A DNA stretch of 64,000 bases from Prochlorococcus sp. AG-409-F19 (GCA_003215795.1 QCJV01000004.1:1-64000), one strand, 5' to 3'. Shown: positions 33,947-45,002, counted from the stretch's first letter. Program-made: numbers and translations. The notes: generated by a model from the letters alone, not told the origin.

Positions 33947-34060
33947 TGTGCGGTTCGGTCAACCGCACAGAATAGTTGTAGTCGCGAGGCTGCTTTGGTG
34001 AATATCTTGTTGTTCATATGGATACGAGTTTTCCTCGTTTCTTTAGGCGAAAATCTCGCC
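33947..34060. promoter_or_regulatory. Three inverted repeats in the atpD-groES divergent region
   Basis: A perfect 9-bp inverted repeat with 5-nt spacer (TGTGCGGTT at 33947-33955, AACCGCACA at 33961-33969) is followed by ACGAG/CTCGT (34024-34028 and 34034-34038) and GGCGA/TCGCC (34046-34050 and 34056-34060). The last two would fold as hairpins in a groES leader. None matches the CIRCE operator (TTAGCACTC-N9-GAGTGCTAA), and I did not find CIRCE in this interval. Confidence 0.6.
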
Positions 34061-34084
34061 CAACTATTGATCCTGCATTAATTC

Positions 34085-34396
34085 ATGGCGGCTGTATCTC
34101 TCAGCGTCTCCACTGTTAAGCCACTTGGAGATCGTGTTTTTATTAAAGTCTCTGAATCTGAAGAGAAGACGGCAGGTGGGATTTTGCTCCCAGATACTGC
34201 CAAAGAAAAGCCTCAGGTTGGTGAGGTTGCCCAAGTTGGCCCAGGGAAACGTAACGAAGATGGTTCCCGACAGGCTCCGGAAGTTGGAGTCGGTGACAAA
34301 GTGCTCTATAGCAAATATGCAGGCACTGATATCAAGCTTGGTGGTGATGAATACGTCCTTTTATCTGAAAAGGATATTCTCGCAGTAGTCAATTGA
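34085..34396 (+). CDS. groES: Co-chaperonin GroES
   Basis: 103 aa heptameric lid of Gro[38 protein letters not shown] contains the mobile loop, and the [30 protein letters not shown] end is intact. First gene of the groES-groEL operon, 65 bp before groEL. Confidence 0.98.
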   Translation: MAAVSLSVSTVKPLGDRVFIKVSESEEKTAGGILLPDTAKEKPQVGEVAQVGPGKRNEDGSRQAPEVGVGDKVLYSKYAGTDIKLGGDEYVLLSEKDILAVVN

Positions 34397-34434
34397 ATAC
34401 GATTGCTTAGCCCAAAGCAAAATTTTATTTTTAA

Positions 34435-36093
<1,659 letters not shown>

Positions 36094-36132
36094 TTTAAAC
36101 AATTAATAGTTAGAAACTTTAATTTCAATGAG

Positions 36133-36165
36133 GGACAAGGGTCTATACCTTGTCCTTCTTTTTTG
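36133..36165 (+). terminator. Rho-independent terminator of groES-groEL
   Basis: Perfect 8-bp stem GGACAAGG (36133-36140) with CCTTGTCC (36148-36155), 7-nt loop, followed by a T-rich tract (TTCTTTTTTG). It begins 40 bp past the groEL stop. Confidence 0.85.
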
Positions 36166-36349
36166 CTTTTAAAAGCTTTGGAACATTGACCTAGATTTTT
36201 GGACTGTTCAAGAAATTATTTATAAATATAGTTTTTTTAAAAAGAGCCATTTTGTTGATTGCTCTTAGATGAATATCTTTTGAGATATTTAATTATTAGA
36301 TGATTTCACTTAGAACTTAACTTTTTTATATTAATCAGTCTCTTTTTCT

Positions 36350-36613
36350 TCAAGTTCGGCAGCATGCATAAATTGGCTTGTCATTAATTGGTTTTTGGTT
36401 AGTATCGTGCTCAACACCTATTTGATAACAAAAGAAATCAGAACTCAATGAAGATTTCTTGAAGTGTTTATGCTGATTCATTTTATTTTCCAGTTCTTTG
36501 ACCTCTCCCTTCACATTGAATTTAATATCACAAATTTTCTTTTTCGGAGATGCAGTTGATAAATCTAAAAGATTGATAAGTAAAAATAAAAGTAAGATCT
36601 TTTTCTTTTCCAA
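36350..36613 (-). CDS. Small putative secreted protein, no known family
   Basis: 87 aa. MEKKKILLLFLLINLLDLSTASP looks like a signal peptide, followed by a charged mature part with four cysteines (C28, C62, C84, C85 by count). AT-rich codon use and no recognisable family; it may be a lineage-specific gene. Moderate doubt that it is expressed. Confidence 0.45.
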   Translation of the reverse strand: MEKKKILLLFLLINLLDLSTASPKKKICDIKFNVKGEVKELENKMNQHKHFKKSSLSSDFFCYQIGVEHDTNQKPINDKPIYACCRT

Positions 36614-36688
36614 ATTATTTGTTGAAGCTGAGGGAGATTTATTTAATTTAAACTAACTACATTAATTACAATAAGGATGATTGAAATC

Positions 36689-36919
36689 TTATTTTAACCA
36701 TCCAGCGCTAAGAATTACAGAAAGTCCTAGGAAAATTGTCAAGCAGAACCATGTGGCCTTATTTAGCGTTGATTCAGCACTACTAGCGCTAGAGAACATA
36801 GAACTACCACTTGCGGCAAGGCCTCCCATGCCATCTCCCTTGGGACTATGAAGTAGAACTAGTAGAATAATCAATAATCCACTGGAGACCCAGATCCAGG
36901 AAAGAATAGAAATTAGCAT
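36689..36919 (-). CDS. secG: Protein translocase subunit SecG
   Basis: 76 aa with two membrane helices flanking a glycine/serine loop (LHSPKGDGMGGLAASGSSMFSSASSAE), the SecG signature. It lies 12 bp downstream of the gpmI start side, leftward order secG after... gpmI is transcribed leftward from 38554 and ends at 36932, so secG follows it in the same direction. Confidence 0.93.
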   Translation of the reverse strand: MLISILSWIWVSSGLLIILLVLLHSPKGDGMGGLAASGSSMFSSASSAESTLNKATWFCLTIFLGLSVILSAGWLK

Positions 36920-36931
36920 TTTAAAAGTGCA

Positions 36932-38554
36932 TTAGACAGTTTGTGGAAGAAGGGAAGTTTTAGGTGAAGTCTCAATGGTTTCAATCAAAGATGAACCTGT
37001 CATTGCTTTAGGTTTCTCTAACGATAGTAATTGAAGCAGTGTCGGTGCTATGTCTGCAAGTCCACCACCATCTCTGAGGCGAAGCGCATTACCTTGACCG
37101 GCTATTTTTCTTCCTTCTCCTTCTATAAGAATTACAGGGACTGGATTTGTAGTGTGTGCAGTCCATGGTTCTCCATCGGGACCTTTCATTAATTCAGCAT
37201 TTCCATGATCAGCTGTTATTAAAAGTGTCCCACGCATTTTCCCTGTCGAGTTAAGAATCTTGCCAATACAACTATCAACAGTATTAATTGCTTTTTTAGT
37301 TGCTTCATGAATGCCAGTATGTCCTACCATGTCAGGATTTGCGTAGTTAATAACTACAAAAGAATAAATTCCACTCTCAATTGCTTCTTGACAACTTTTA
37401 GTCAGCTTTTCAGCTGACATCTCGGGATAAATGTCATAAGTAGCAACTCTTGGGGAAGGAACAAGATGGCGATGTTCTCCAGGCAAAGGCTTTTCAATTC
37501 CACCATTAAAGAAGTAAGTAACATGTGGATATTTTTCAGTTTCTGCAGTTCTGTATTGAAGGAGGTCATTGCCGGAAATCACTTGTCCCAACAAATCGTC
37601 TAAAGATTCTGGCGGGAAAGCAACTGAAACAGGTAAACCAGCTTCGTATTGTGTAAAAGTAACTGCTTTAATTTTTGGGTGATGATTCCGTTGAAAATTA
37701 TCAAAACTCTGAACAGTTATGGCTTTAATCAACTGGCGAGCTCTATCAGGACGAAAATTAAACATAATTAATCCATCCCCCTCTTTGAGGTAAGAAGGAG
37801 TAAGACGTACAGGTTCTAAGAACTCATCAGTGATATTTTCTTTATAGCTGTTAGAAATAACTTCCTCACTGGTTAATTTGCTTACAGGAAAGTCAGGATT
37901 AGTTAATAGCTCGTAGCCCTTTTCGATTCTGTCCCATCTATTGTCTCTATCCATTGACCAATACCTCCCACATAAACTTGAAATCTCCCCAAGCCCTAAT
38001 GATTCAATTTTTTCATTAATAACCTTTATATATTGCAAGGCGCTTTTTGCAGGTGTATCTCTACCATCGGTGAAAGCATGGATTGCAACTTTCTTGATTC
38101 CCTTATCTTTAGCCCATTCTAAAAGTCCACATAAGTGATTTATGTGACTGTGTACACCACCATCTGAACAAAGGCCTATCAAATGGAGTGTTTGGCTGTT
38201 TTCAATTAAATCTTCTGCTAATCTCTCTAAATTGGGAATTTGATCAAGTTGCTTATATTTTATTGTATTGCTAATTCTTACTAGTTCTTGTTGGATTATT
38301 CTTCCTGCCCCAATAGTTAGATGTCCTACTTCAGAGTTTCCCATTTGATCATCAGGTAAACCTACATCTGAACCACTAGCTTCAATAAGTGTATGAGGGT
38401 ATGCCTTCCATAATGCATCCATTACGGGAGTATTCGCTTCACTTATTGCATTATTATTGGACTCTTCACTATGCCCCCAGCCATCAAGGATGGTTAAAAC
38501 AACAGGAGCTACATGACCTGATTTGATTGAATGGGCGGAACTAATGTTCGGCAT
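36932..38554 (-). CDS. gpmI: 2,3-bisphosphoglycerate-independent phosphoglycerate mutase
   Basis: About 540 aa, manganese-dependent mutase of glycolysis. Metal-binding LDGWGHS and the phosphoserine site in [17 protein letters not shown] are present, and the C-terminal [10 protein letters not shown] supplies more ligands. The ATG at 38554 ([13 protein letters not shown]) suits the family better than the in-frame ATG at 38590. secG follows after 12 bp. Confidence 0.96.
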   Translation of the reverse strand: MPNISSAHSIKSGHVAPVVLTILDGWGHSEESNNNAISEANTPVMDALWKAYPHTLIEASGSDVGLPDDQMGNSEVGHLTIGAGRIIQQELVRISNTIKYKQLDQIPNLERLAEDLIENSQTLHLIGLCSDGGVHSHINHLCGLLEWAKDKGIKKVAIHAFTDGRDTPAKSALQYIKVINEKIESLGLGEISSLCGRYWSMDRDNRWDRIEKGYELLTNPDFPVSKLTSEEVISNSYKENITDEFLEPVRLTPSYLKEGDGLIMFNFRPDRARQLIKAITVQSFDNFQRNHHPKIKAVTFTQYEAGLPVSVAFPPESLDDLLGQVISGNDLLQYRTAETEKYPHVTYFFNGGIEKPLPGEHRHLVPSPRVATYDIYPEMSAEKLTKSCQEAIESGIYSFVVINYANPDMVGHTGIHEATKKAINTVDSCIGKILNSTGKMRGTLLITADHGNAELMKGPDGEPWTAHTTNPVPVILIEGEGRKIAGQGNALRLRDGGGLADIAPTLLQLLSLEKPKAMTGSSLIETIETSPKTSLLPQTV

Positions 38555-38704
38555 GTGTAAGATAAAGCCCTGTTTTTTGGAAGCTCTCATCTCAAATTAC
38601 TTCTTTGTTGGGCAAGCACATTATTTGTATTAACTTCCGTTAGCTTTTCCAAATTGAATTAAATCATTCAAACCTAGATAAAATGACCTTCAAATCAATG
38701 ATCA

Positions 38705-39259
38705 ATGACTGATCAGTCTATTCCCCAAAGGGTGGAGATCCTTTCCAAGGAAGAGTTGGCTAGAACTCTTGAAAGACTTTCTTCGCAAATTCTTGAGAGT
38801 ATTTCTGATAGTAAGGATTTGTTGCTTTTAGGGATACCAACAAGAGGAGTTCAACTTGCAGAAGTGTTGGCTCATGAATTGATCGAGAAAACAGGTCATA
38901 AAATTGAACAAGGTATTATTGACCCAACCTTTTATAGAGATGATCTCGTTAGATTAGGGACAAGAATGGCTTCTCCCACGTCATTGCCATCAAGCTTGGA
39001 TGGGCGAACAGTACTGTTGGTTGATGATGTCATATTTACTGGAAGAACAGTCCGCGCTGCTATTGAATCACTTCAGGCATGGGGGAGACCCCAGAAAGTA
39101 ATGCTCTTGGTAATGGTTGACAGGACTGGACATAGAGAGCTTCCTATTCAGCCTGATTTCTATGGTCGCAAGGTCCCTACTAAGAGAATAGAAACGATTG
39201 AGTTGAAACTAAATCAAATTGATGGTGAAGAAGGGGTTTACCTTGGGGACGCTGGATAG
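38705..39259 (+). CDS. pyrR: Bifunctional PyrR: pyr operon regulator / uracil phosphoribosyltransferase
   Basis: 184 aa. The PRPP-binding motif VLLVDDVIFTGRTVRAAI (about residues 101-118) and VMLLVMVDRTGHRELPIQPDFYGRKVPT are diagnostic. In cyanobacteria the regulatory side is uncertain; no pyr genes are adjacent here. Divergent from gpmI and convergent with the DnaK-like gene. Confidence 0.94.
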   Translation: MTDQSIPQRVEILSKEELARTLERLSSQILESISDSKDLLLLGIPTRGVQLAEVLAHELIEKTGHKIEQGIIDPTFYRDDLVRLGTRMASPTSLPSSLDGRTVLLVDDVIFTGRTVRAAIESLQAWGRPQKVMLLVMVDRTGHRELPIQPDFYGRKVPTKRIETIELKLNQIDGEEGVYLGDAG

Positions 39260-39274
39260 GAGGATTAAATATAT

Positions 39275-40885
39275 TTATCTAATTGATCCAATTATTTTTC
39301 TGATGACCATATTGTTACTTCGAAGATCAAAGCCATCTACATGGAGTTGACAGGATTTATTGATAGAAAATCTTAGTTTTAAACAATCTGAACCTGGCTC
39401 TCCAGGTTGATCTAATTTGATCATTACTGGATCACCTTCCCAAGGTGAAACCTTTGATAAAGAACTTTGTTCTTTATCTTGAAGAACAGGAATGCCATTT
39501 ACATAAATAATATCTTGGTTTTGATTTACTTCGTTATCGGCAATTACCAATTCAACTTCTAATTGATTTTTTGTATTGGCACTGATAACAATTTCCAGAG
39601 GTTTAATTGTTGGCCATGGCTGCCCAGAAAAGAACAGAGGGTGCCAATTGTGCTGTTTTTTCTTCTGATCCCAATATCTTAAGGAGACCCCTTTATGTAA
39701 TACATCTCTAACCATTACCCCTGGAGTTAATTTTAATGCCCCAACAGCGACTGTTTCTATAGGTGGCGGAACAAGTAACTTAGTTTGCCCAACTTTCTCA
39801 ATAAGAAAATTTTTAATAGAAGGTATTTGAGACCCTCCACCAACTATTACAACTCCTGTTAGGTCTTCCAACTCGCAGCCGTTTGATCTACCCATTGCAA
39901 GAGTTTGTTCTAATAAGTTTGAAATACTTTTGAACAAACCTTTATCTTTAAGCAGATCTTCTAATTCAACTCTTCTTAATGAGAATTCCTTTGATTCATA
40001 TTCAGATTTGATGAAGACTTCTTCGGTAATCTTTTGGTTTTTATTTAGCTTGAGATCACTGAGCTTGCATTTTAACTTTTCTGCAGCATTAAGAAGCAAT
40101 TCTGTTTGGGGTGAATCTGGATATAGATAATTAAGTATCCATCTATCAATATCTCTCCCTCCTAAGCGAATACCTGCTTTGCCAAGAACTTTTGCACCAC
40201 GAAGAACCTGCTTGCTTTTACCCTCTAAGTCTTGTCCCCCAAAGCGAATTAATTGTGCAATTGGCTCAGCTTCTCCCTCACCCCCTTCGATCAGGACCAT
40301 TGACATATCAATTGTGCTCCCCCCTATATCCACAACTAACAATTTTGCCCCACCAGGGATCCCTGCCCCAAAAGCTGCGGCCGTAGGTTCATCGACCAAG
40401 GCAATTTCCTGAATATTTAAATTGCTACAAATAGAATGCAGCCATTTTCTGTATTCTTTATAGGCTTCAATAGGAGCAGTTAAAACAAGCTTCTTTACTT
40501 CAAATTCATTCGGTATTCTCTTCCAGATTTCTTTAATTAGCAGTTCACCAGCATCTTCTGGCGACAATTGAAAACTTTTTGGGACTTGACTTTTGGGAGC
40601 ACCTATCCAGCGCTTAAAGTCAGAAATTATGGTTCCACCTTTGTTTCCCTTAAGAGTTATATTTTCTACTTCCTGGCCGAAATAAAAAGATTGTTCAGCG
40701 TTAACTGAGGATGTCCAAATTAGGCTTGGGATTTCCCCAGGGGCTCTGCTAATGGGAGATAATTCAAGTAACTGCGCAGTTTCTTCGTCCTCGGCTTGGA
40801 AAGCTACAACTGTTGTTGTGCTCCCAAGATCAATAGCAAGAGAACCCGCTATTTTTTGGACATTGTTGTCAATTCGGAGGTTCAA
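39275..40885 (-). CDS. Hsp70/DnaK-like ATPase, divergent
   Basis: 536 aa, shorter than DnaK (about 630). The actin-fold ATPase motifs are present: LAIDLGSTTTVVAFQ, ALVDEPTAAAFGAG, LLVVDIGGSTIDMS and VVIVGGGSQIPSIK. After the ATPase domain (to about 390) the remaining region is not a typical substrate-binding domain with a helical lid. This matches the short DnaK homologue found in picocyanobacteria; no J-protein or GrpE is adjacent. Divergent from rpoZ. Confidence 0.88.
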   Translation of the reverse strand: MNLRIDNNVQKIAGSLAIDLGSTTTVVAFQAEDEETAQLLELSPISRAPGEIPSLIWTSSVNAEQSFYFGQEVENITLKGNKGGTIISDFKRWIGAPKSQVPKSFQLSPEDAGELLIKEIWKRIPNEFEVKKLVLTAPIEAYKEYRKWLHSICSNLNIQEIALVDEPTAAAFGAGIPGGAKLLVVDIGGSTIDMSMVLIEGGEGEAEPIAQLIRFGGQDLEGKSKQVLRGAKVLGKAGIRLGGRDIDRWILNYLYPDSPQTELLLNAAEKLKCKLSDLKLNKNQKITEEVFIKSEYESKEFSLRRVELEDLLKDKGLFKSISNLLEQTLAMGRSNGCELEDLTGVVIVGGGSQIPSIKNFLIEKVGQTKLLVPPPIETVAVGALKLTPGVMVRDVLHKGVSLRYWDQKKKQHNWHPLFFSGQPWPTIKPLEIVISANTKNQLEVELVIADNEVNQNQDIIYVNGIPVLQDKEQSSLSKVSPWEGDPVMIKLDQPGEPGSDCLKLRFSINKSCQLHVDGFDLRSNNMVIRKIIGSIR

Positions 40886-40970
40886 TTAATTTGCATTGTT
40901 TTCTATTTCTTGTATTTTGACTTCTTTAAGGCCTTATCTATTAAAATAAATTTACTATTTGAAGATTTTT

Positions 40971-41198
40971 GTGATTAAGACTGGATTTGATTCTCAAGAT
41001 CTTGCAAAGCGTGGCGAAAGTCTTATTCGTCAAGCCAGCAATAGATATTTAACAACTGTTCGTATAGCATTTAGAGCGAAACAGCGACGTTTTGATGACT
41101 TTGATGGATTGTTGGAAGAATCATCTGTAAAACCTGTACAAAGATCAATTATTGAACTTAGTGATGAGCAGGATCAGCCAGATTTGTTGCCAGGGTGA
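40971..41198 (+). CDS. rpoZ: DNA-directed RNA polymerase omega subunit
   Basis: 75 aa from a GTG at 40971 ([19 protein letters not shown]); a TTG at 40959 in frame would extend it by four. The core [32 protein letters not shown] is the cyanobacterial omega pattern. Its stop overlaps the GTG of the next gene by 4 bp. Confidence 0.93.
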   Translation: MIKTGFDSQDLAKRGESLIRQASNRYLTTVRIAFRAKQRRFDDFDGLLEESSVKPVQRSIIELSDEQDQPDLLPG

Positions 41199-41566
41199 CT
41201 AAACTCGAGGGAATAGGGTGGCGACTTGAAAGAGATATTTCAAAGAAACAATTTTCTTTTTTAATAGGTGCTAAACATTGTGCGGTTGAACTTTTAGAAA
41301 CAGAATGGGAAAATTTGTGTTTGATTGTTTTCGACTTAATGGATGAGCATAAAAAATTGAAAAATAATTTAATGGCTGAAGAGGAAATATGCCTAGAAAT
41401 GGAACGTTATCCATGGTGGGCTTGTATCGATGGTACTAGAGATAGTTGGAGTTTAAAGGTGATTCTTTCAGAAGAAGATGAAAAAACAAGAGGCTTAGAA
41501 CTGTTTTGGCCTATTTCAACTGCGCATGCTTTTACAACGGCCATGAGAACAATGTGGGATTCCTAG
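41195..41566 (+). CDS. DUF1818 family protein
   Basis: 123 aa, GTG start overlapping rpoZ. The pattern [10 protein letters not shown] at the N-terminus and [22 protein letters not shown] at the C-terminus is typical of DUF1818, a cyanobacterial/plastid family of unknown function with a PC4/YdbC-like fold. Cotranscribed with rpoZ. Confidence 0.85.
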   Translation: MTKLEGIGWRLERDISKKQFSFLIGAKHCAVELLETEWENLCLIVFDLMDEHKKLKNNLMAEEEICLEMERYPWWACIDGTRDSWSLKVILSEEDEKTRGLELFWPISTAHAFTTAMRTMWDS

Positions 41567-41878
41567 TCATAAAAATGTGATTGTAATTTTAAAGAATTTC
41601 AATTTTTAGGTAAATCTTTAGACTGATTTCACATGATTTCCACAAGCTTGACCTTGTTGATCATCTCTATAGCAGAATCTGTGGAAAAGAGAGGAAAGTA
41701 GTGTTCTTGTTGACTTTCTCAAAGAACTAGCTAAAAAGCGAGCAGTTTCAGGGAAGTTGAAGACGTCTCTCTTGCAATCAGTCTAGTTTTGAGAGTCTAT
41801 GAGATTACTCTTTTACAGCTCCCTTGACGTTTCTCTCGGCATATGAGGAACTAGATGTACGAAAAATATTTTTAAATC
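41567..41878. other. 312-bp intergenic stretch with an inverted pair of DnaA-box-like sites
   Basis: No convincing gene. A 35-codon open frame without a start runs to a TAG at about 41788. ATTTCCACA (41636-41644) and TGTGGAAAA (41680-41688) are inverted relative to each other and resemble the cyanobacterial DnaA box TTTTCCACA, but two sites are weak evidence. Confidence 0.35.
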
Positions 41879-42166
41879 ATGCAAGGAGCTCAATTGAACA
41901 ATCAATTGCAAGAAACAATTTTGGCTAAGGTTGATCAGTCTGAAGATTCTATAATTAGTTTTCAGGTTCGTTTACCACTTCCACTTAATAAAGCAATGAA
42001 TGATTTTATAGAGCTTTATCCCAATTGGGACCAATATAGGTTGATCCATGCTGCCCTAGCAGGTTTCCTAATACAAAATGGTATGGAATCAAGATCTCTG
42101 AATAGGTTGTATATAGGCAATATGTTCGGATTACCTTCATTAATTCAAGGAGATGAAAGTATCTAA
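41879..42166 (+). CDS. DUF2811 family protein
   Basis: 95 aa. The core VRLPLPLNKAMNDFIELYPNWDQYRLIHAALAGFLIQNG is the DUF2811 pattern, a small cyanobacterial family of unknown function. A charged N-terminus (MQGAQLNNQLQETILAKVD) precedes it; an internal start is possible. Confidence 0.8.
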   Translation: MQGAQLNNQLQETILAKVDQSEDSIISFQVRLPLPLNKAMNDFIELYPNWDQYRLIHAALAGFLIQNGMESRSLNRLYIGNMFGLPSLIQGDESI

Positions 42167-42211
42167 TTAGCAAAATTATAAATTTTAATGTTCTTGTTAT
42201 AAGGCTTTAGG

Positions 42212-42694
42212 TTATTTACTGGATTTAATTTCATTTAGTTTGCTCAAAAGCTCCATAGCTATATTTGTCATTATTGGCATTATAGATAATCTATTACCTT
42301 TCCTAATTAGAAGCAATTCACTTTCTTTAAAGCTTTCATTTATGTCTTTTAGGCTAAGTAATTCTTCAAATTTTTTTAGATATTTGACTTTTACACAATC
42401 CCATCTTGGGTTTTCTTTCTTTGATTTTTGGTCAAAGTAATTTGACTTTCTATCAAATTGGGTTGGATCAATTAAATTAGTCTCTATGACTTCCATTAGT
42501 CCAATTATTCCAGGCGGCTTGCAGTTTGAGTGATAAAAAAACACTTGATCACCGATTTGCATCTCTCTCATGAAATTTCTGGCTTGATAATTTCTAATAC
42601 CATCCCAGAGTGTTGTCCCCTCATTCTTAAGGTTGTCTATGCTGTAAGCATTGGGCTCACTTTTCATTAGCCAAAATCTAGTTTTTTCAGTCAT
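42212..42694 (-). CDS. EVE-domain (PUA-like) protein
   Basis: 160 aa from the ATG at 42694 (MTEKTRFWLMKSEPNAYSIDNL). The whole protein is one EVE domain: FWLMKSEP, TLWDGIRNYQARNFMREMQIGDQVFFYHSN, PGIIGLMEV and a basic C-terminal half. EVE domains bind RNA or modified bases. I prefer this start over the ATG at 42712 because the dispersed mini-ORF repeats of the island share the MTE start and about 30 bp of its leader. It marks the left border of the island and appears to be the parent of those repeats. Confidence 0.88.
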   Translation of the reverse strand: MTEKTRFWLMKSEPNAYSIDNLKNEGTTLWDGIRNYQARNFMREMQIGDQVFFYHSNCKPPGIIGLMEVIETNLIDPTQFDRKSNYFDQKSKKENPRWDCVKVKYLKKFEELLSLKDINESFKESELLLIRKGNRLSIMPIMTNIAMELLSKLNEIKSSK

Positions 42695-42980
42695 AGCAAG
42701 GCATCTTGGCATTTAATTGTGATACTTTTAGGCTGTTCTCGGTGTTGAAACCTAAGAATTGCCTGCATTCTCTTCTCTATTAATAGACCTTTTTCTGCCT
42801 AAAGAGCAATTGATAAGGTAAGACGCTTTAAATCTTTAAACACTGAGCAGAAAATTGCAAATAGAGGATTTTTCTTTAACTCTGGAGTTGCTTTTGAGTC
42901 AAATCCATTTCTGTCTAGGCTTTCTAGCATTTCTATTTAATTGAGCGACAATTATAAAAACTTAGAGAATTAGAAGTTTA

Positions 42981-44204
42981 ATGAAGAAAAGAAAGAAAAT
43001 GCTGGCCTTAAGCTCCGTCTTGGCTTTAATAGGCTTGTCAGCAGTTCAAGCTGAACCTCTCAAGACTGAGATCGCCTCTACTTCGTTGAATGGTTCAGAC
43101 GGTCATACAGAAATCTTTATAGAAAAGCCAGACAATATTAATCATCCAACAGCTTGCGATGTTTTTGAGGATCCAAGTTCAGTGGCTTGCATTGGACCAA
43201 GTGATCAGGTGTATCAACCCAAGAACAGACTGGATCGAGTAATTATTAAAACTGCTGAATATGCTGGACGATTTGTTCCTCTTTTAAATAGCAATGCAGA
43301 TGGTAGTGCTTATTCAGATTTAGTTATTAATGACGGGAAACGGATCATTGCTGATGCTGGTTACGGTGCAATCAATAGCTATAGCAATGAGCAAATTCAG
43401 AAGATTCCATTCTTTGCTCAAACCTCAGTTTCTATTAGTGGAACGACAGACGCAACAACAAGCTTTTCAATTGATAGCTTGATGAAGCTCAAAGAGATGG
43501 CCAATGATGATGAGGGAGATCTCAAAACATTGTTGTTCTCACAAGCAAGATTCTCCAAAGCTAGTAGCAGTGATGGTTCAACAACCAACTTGGGATTAGG
43601 CATAAGACATCGTCCGAATGACCAGTCATTGATCGGTGCTAATGCATTCGTTGATTACCGCATGACCAATTACAGCTCTGCTCATAGCAGACTTGGTTTA
43701 GGTGGAGAGTATTTAAAGAACGGCTGGGAACTAAGAAATAACTGGTACATGTCGATCAGTGATGAAAAGTCAGTAACTGTAAATGGTACGGATTATACCG
43801 AGAGAGTTGTTCCTGGTTGGGATGTAGAAGCTGGTTATCGTTTTCCTAATAATCCAGAGATGGCCGTGTTTGCAAAAGCCTTTAATTGGGATTACGTAAA
43901 CACACAAGACAACAGTGGCCTGGAAGGATCCTTTAGTTGGCAATCTACACCTCATATCAACTGGGAAGCTTGGGTAGGAAATCAACTTGCTGCTGGTAGG
44001 ACCGTTGCTAACACAGCTTTACCAGGAACAGATGAAACCTTCTTTGGTTTGAGATTTAAGTGGACAGGACGTCCAGTGATATTCAAGAAGCAGAACATCA
44101 AGCAGAACCTAGTCACCCAAATGACTCAACCGGTTAGACGTAGTCATGATGTTTTATTAGAACGTTCTATAGGTGGTTGGAGCGCTAGGGTGACAACCAA
44201 TTAG
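42981..44204 (+). CDS. Outer-membrane beta-barrel, inverse autotransporter (intimin/invasin-like) domain
   Basis: 407 aa. A signal peptide (1-24, cut after AVQA) is followed by about 80 residues and then a beta-barrel domain from about residue 110. Motifs of the inverse autotransporter beta domain are clear: FSQARF, LGLGIRHRPNDQSLIGANAFVDYRMT, HSRLGLGGEYLKNGWELRNNWYMSIS, VVPGWDVEAGYRF and FAKAFNWDYV. No Ig-like passenger follows; the protein ends about 40 residues after the barrel. It could be a stand-alone barrel that secretes or anchors the next gene's product. Function in Prochlorococcus is unknown. Confidence 0.82.
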   Translation: MKKRKKMLALSSVLALIGLSAVQAEPLKTEIASTSLNGSDGHTEIFIEKPDNINHPTACDVFEDPSSVACIGPSDQVYQPKNRLDRVIIKTAEYAGRFVPLLNSNADGSAYSDLVINDGKRIIADAGYGAINSYSNEQIQKIPFFAQTSVSISGTTDATTSFSIDSLMKLKEMANDDEGDLKTLLFSQARFSKASSSDGSTTNLGLGIRHRPNDQSLIGANAFVDYRMTNYSSAHSRLGLGGEYLKNGWELRNNWYMSISDEKSVTVNGTDYTERVVPGWDVEAGYRFPNNPEMAVFAKAFNWDYVNTQDNSGLEGSFSWQSTPHINWEAWVGNQLAAGRTVANTALPGTDETFFGLRFKWTGRPVIFKKQNIKQNLVTQMTQPVRRSHDVLLERSIGGWSARVTTN

Positions 44205-44239
44205 AGCCATACGGTATACAAACACTACTTCTTTTTAAA

Positions 44240-44962
44240 ATGAACAACTTTTTAAGAAAAATCATTCCTGCAATTGCATCATCTGCAATGATCTTATCTA
44301 ATCAACCCTTTGCCCGTGCAGGAGACTTCACACCATCTAAGTTTGAAGTTACCTTCTATGAAATAGGCTTAGTTAATGAAAATGATACTTCAAATAGATT
44401 CAAGGTTTTTGAAAGTACAGATGGTCAAACTGTGGATGTATCTGCATCCGGAACGAATAAACTTCTTACTACTAATGTTCAACCAAAGGCGGGAACATGG
44501 ACTCACGTATATATGGTTATGAATAATGAAATCGATGTTAGTGGAACAGATGGTAGTTGCTATTTAACAAGTGGTTCTTCTACTTCATTAGCGTCAGACT
44601 TTGAAAATGTAACCTCAACAGATAGTTCCAATGCTGGTACAGCTAGCATTAAGTGGATGCAATTTGGAACTGATCAAGCTGGACCAACAGATCCAAATCT
44701 AGCGACTGTGGTAAATGGAAGAGCTGCAACTGATGTTCAAATATACCTAACAAACAGCTCTGATCTCCTAACAGCAACTTTAACAGACCCAAATAGAATG
44801 GTTTTTTATGGAACCATAACGGAATTCACAACGAAAGCTGGTAATGCGGGAGGAGAAGTGGAAATGAGTTTTGGACTGACTGATTCAATGTCAATGAATG
44901 CCGGTTGTACAACAGTGAATTATGAAAGTGCTAGTTATGGATTATCTGTCCTTGAATATTAA
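44240..44962 (+). CDS. Secreted Ser/Thr-rich protein paired with the barrel
   Basis: 240 aa. Signal peptide of about 27 residues (MNNFLRKIIPAIASSAMILSNQPFARA) and then a beta-strand-rich, Ser/Thr/Asn-rich mature part: FEVTFYEIGLVNEND, AGTWTHVYMVMNN, SCYLTSGSSTSL. Two cysteines (SCYLT and AGCTT) may form a disulfide. It starts 35 bp after the barrel gene in the same direction, which suggests a cotranscribed pair. No family recognised; a surface or exported ligand of the barrel is a guess. Confidence 0.7.
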   Translation: MNNFLRKIIPAIASSAMILSNQPFARAGDFTPSKFEVTFYEIGLVNENDTSNRFKVFESTDGQTVDVSASGTNKLLTTNVQPKAGTWTHVYMVMNNEIDVSGTDGSCYLTSGSSTSLASDFENVTSTDSSNAGTASIKWMQFGTDQAGPTDPNLATVVNGRAATDVQIYLTNSSDLLTATLTDPNRMVFYGTITEFTTKAGNAGGEVEMSFGLTDSMSMNAGCTTVNYESASYGLSVLEY

Positions 44963-44966
44963 AAAA

Positions 44967-44982
44967 CCTTTGATTTCAAAGG
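44967..44982 (+). terminator. Candidate hairpin after the barrel operon
   Basis: CCTTTGA (44967-44973) and TCAAAGG (44976-44982) form a perfect 7-bp stem, 4 bp past the stop, followed by ATTGTTTA. Tight 2-nt loop, so the true stem is probably shorter. Confidence 0.5.
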
Positions 44983-45002
44983 ATTGTTTAGGCTGGTACT
45001 TG

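Noticed and set aside
42655-42677. Considered a separate repeat copy inside the EVE gene
   Set aside because: It is the EVE gene's own WLMKSEP codons; it is the presumed source, not an inserted copy.
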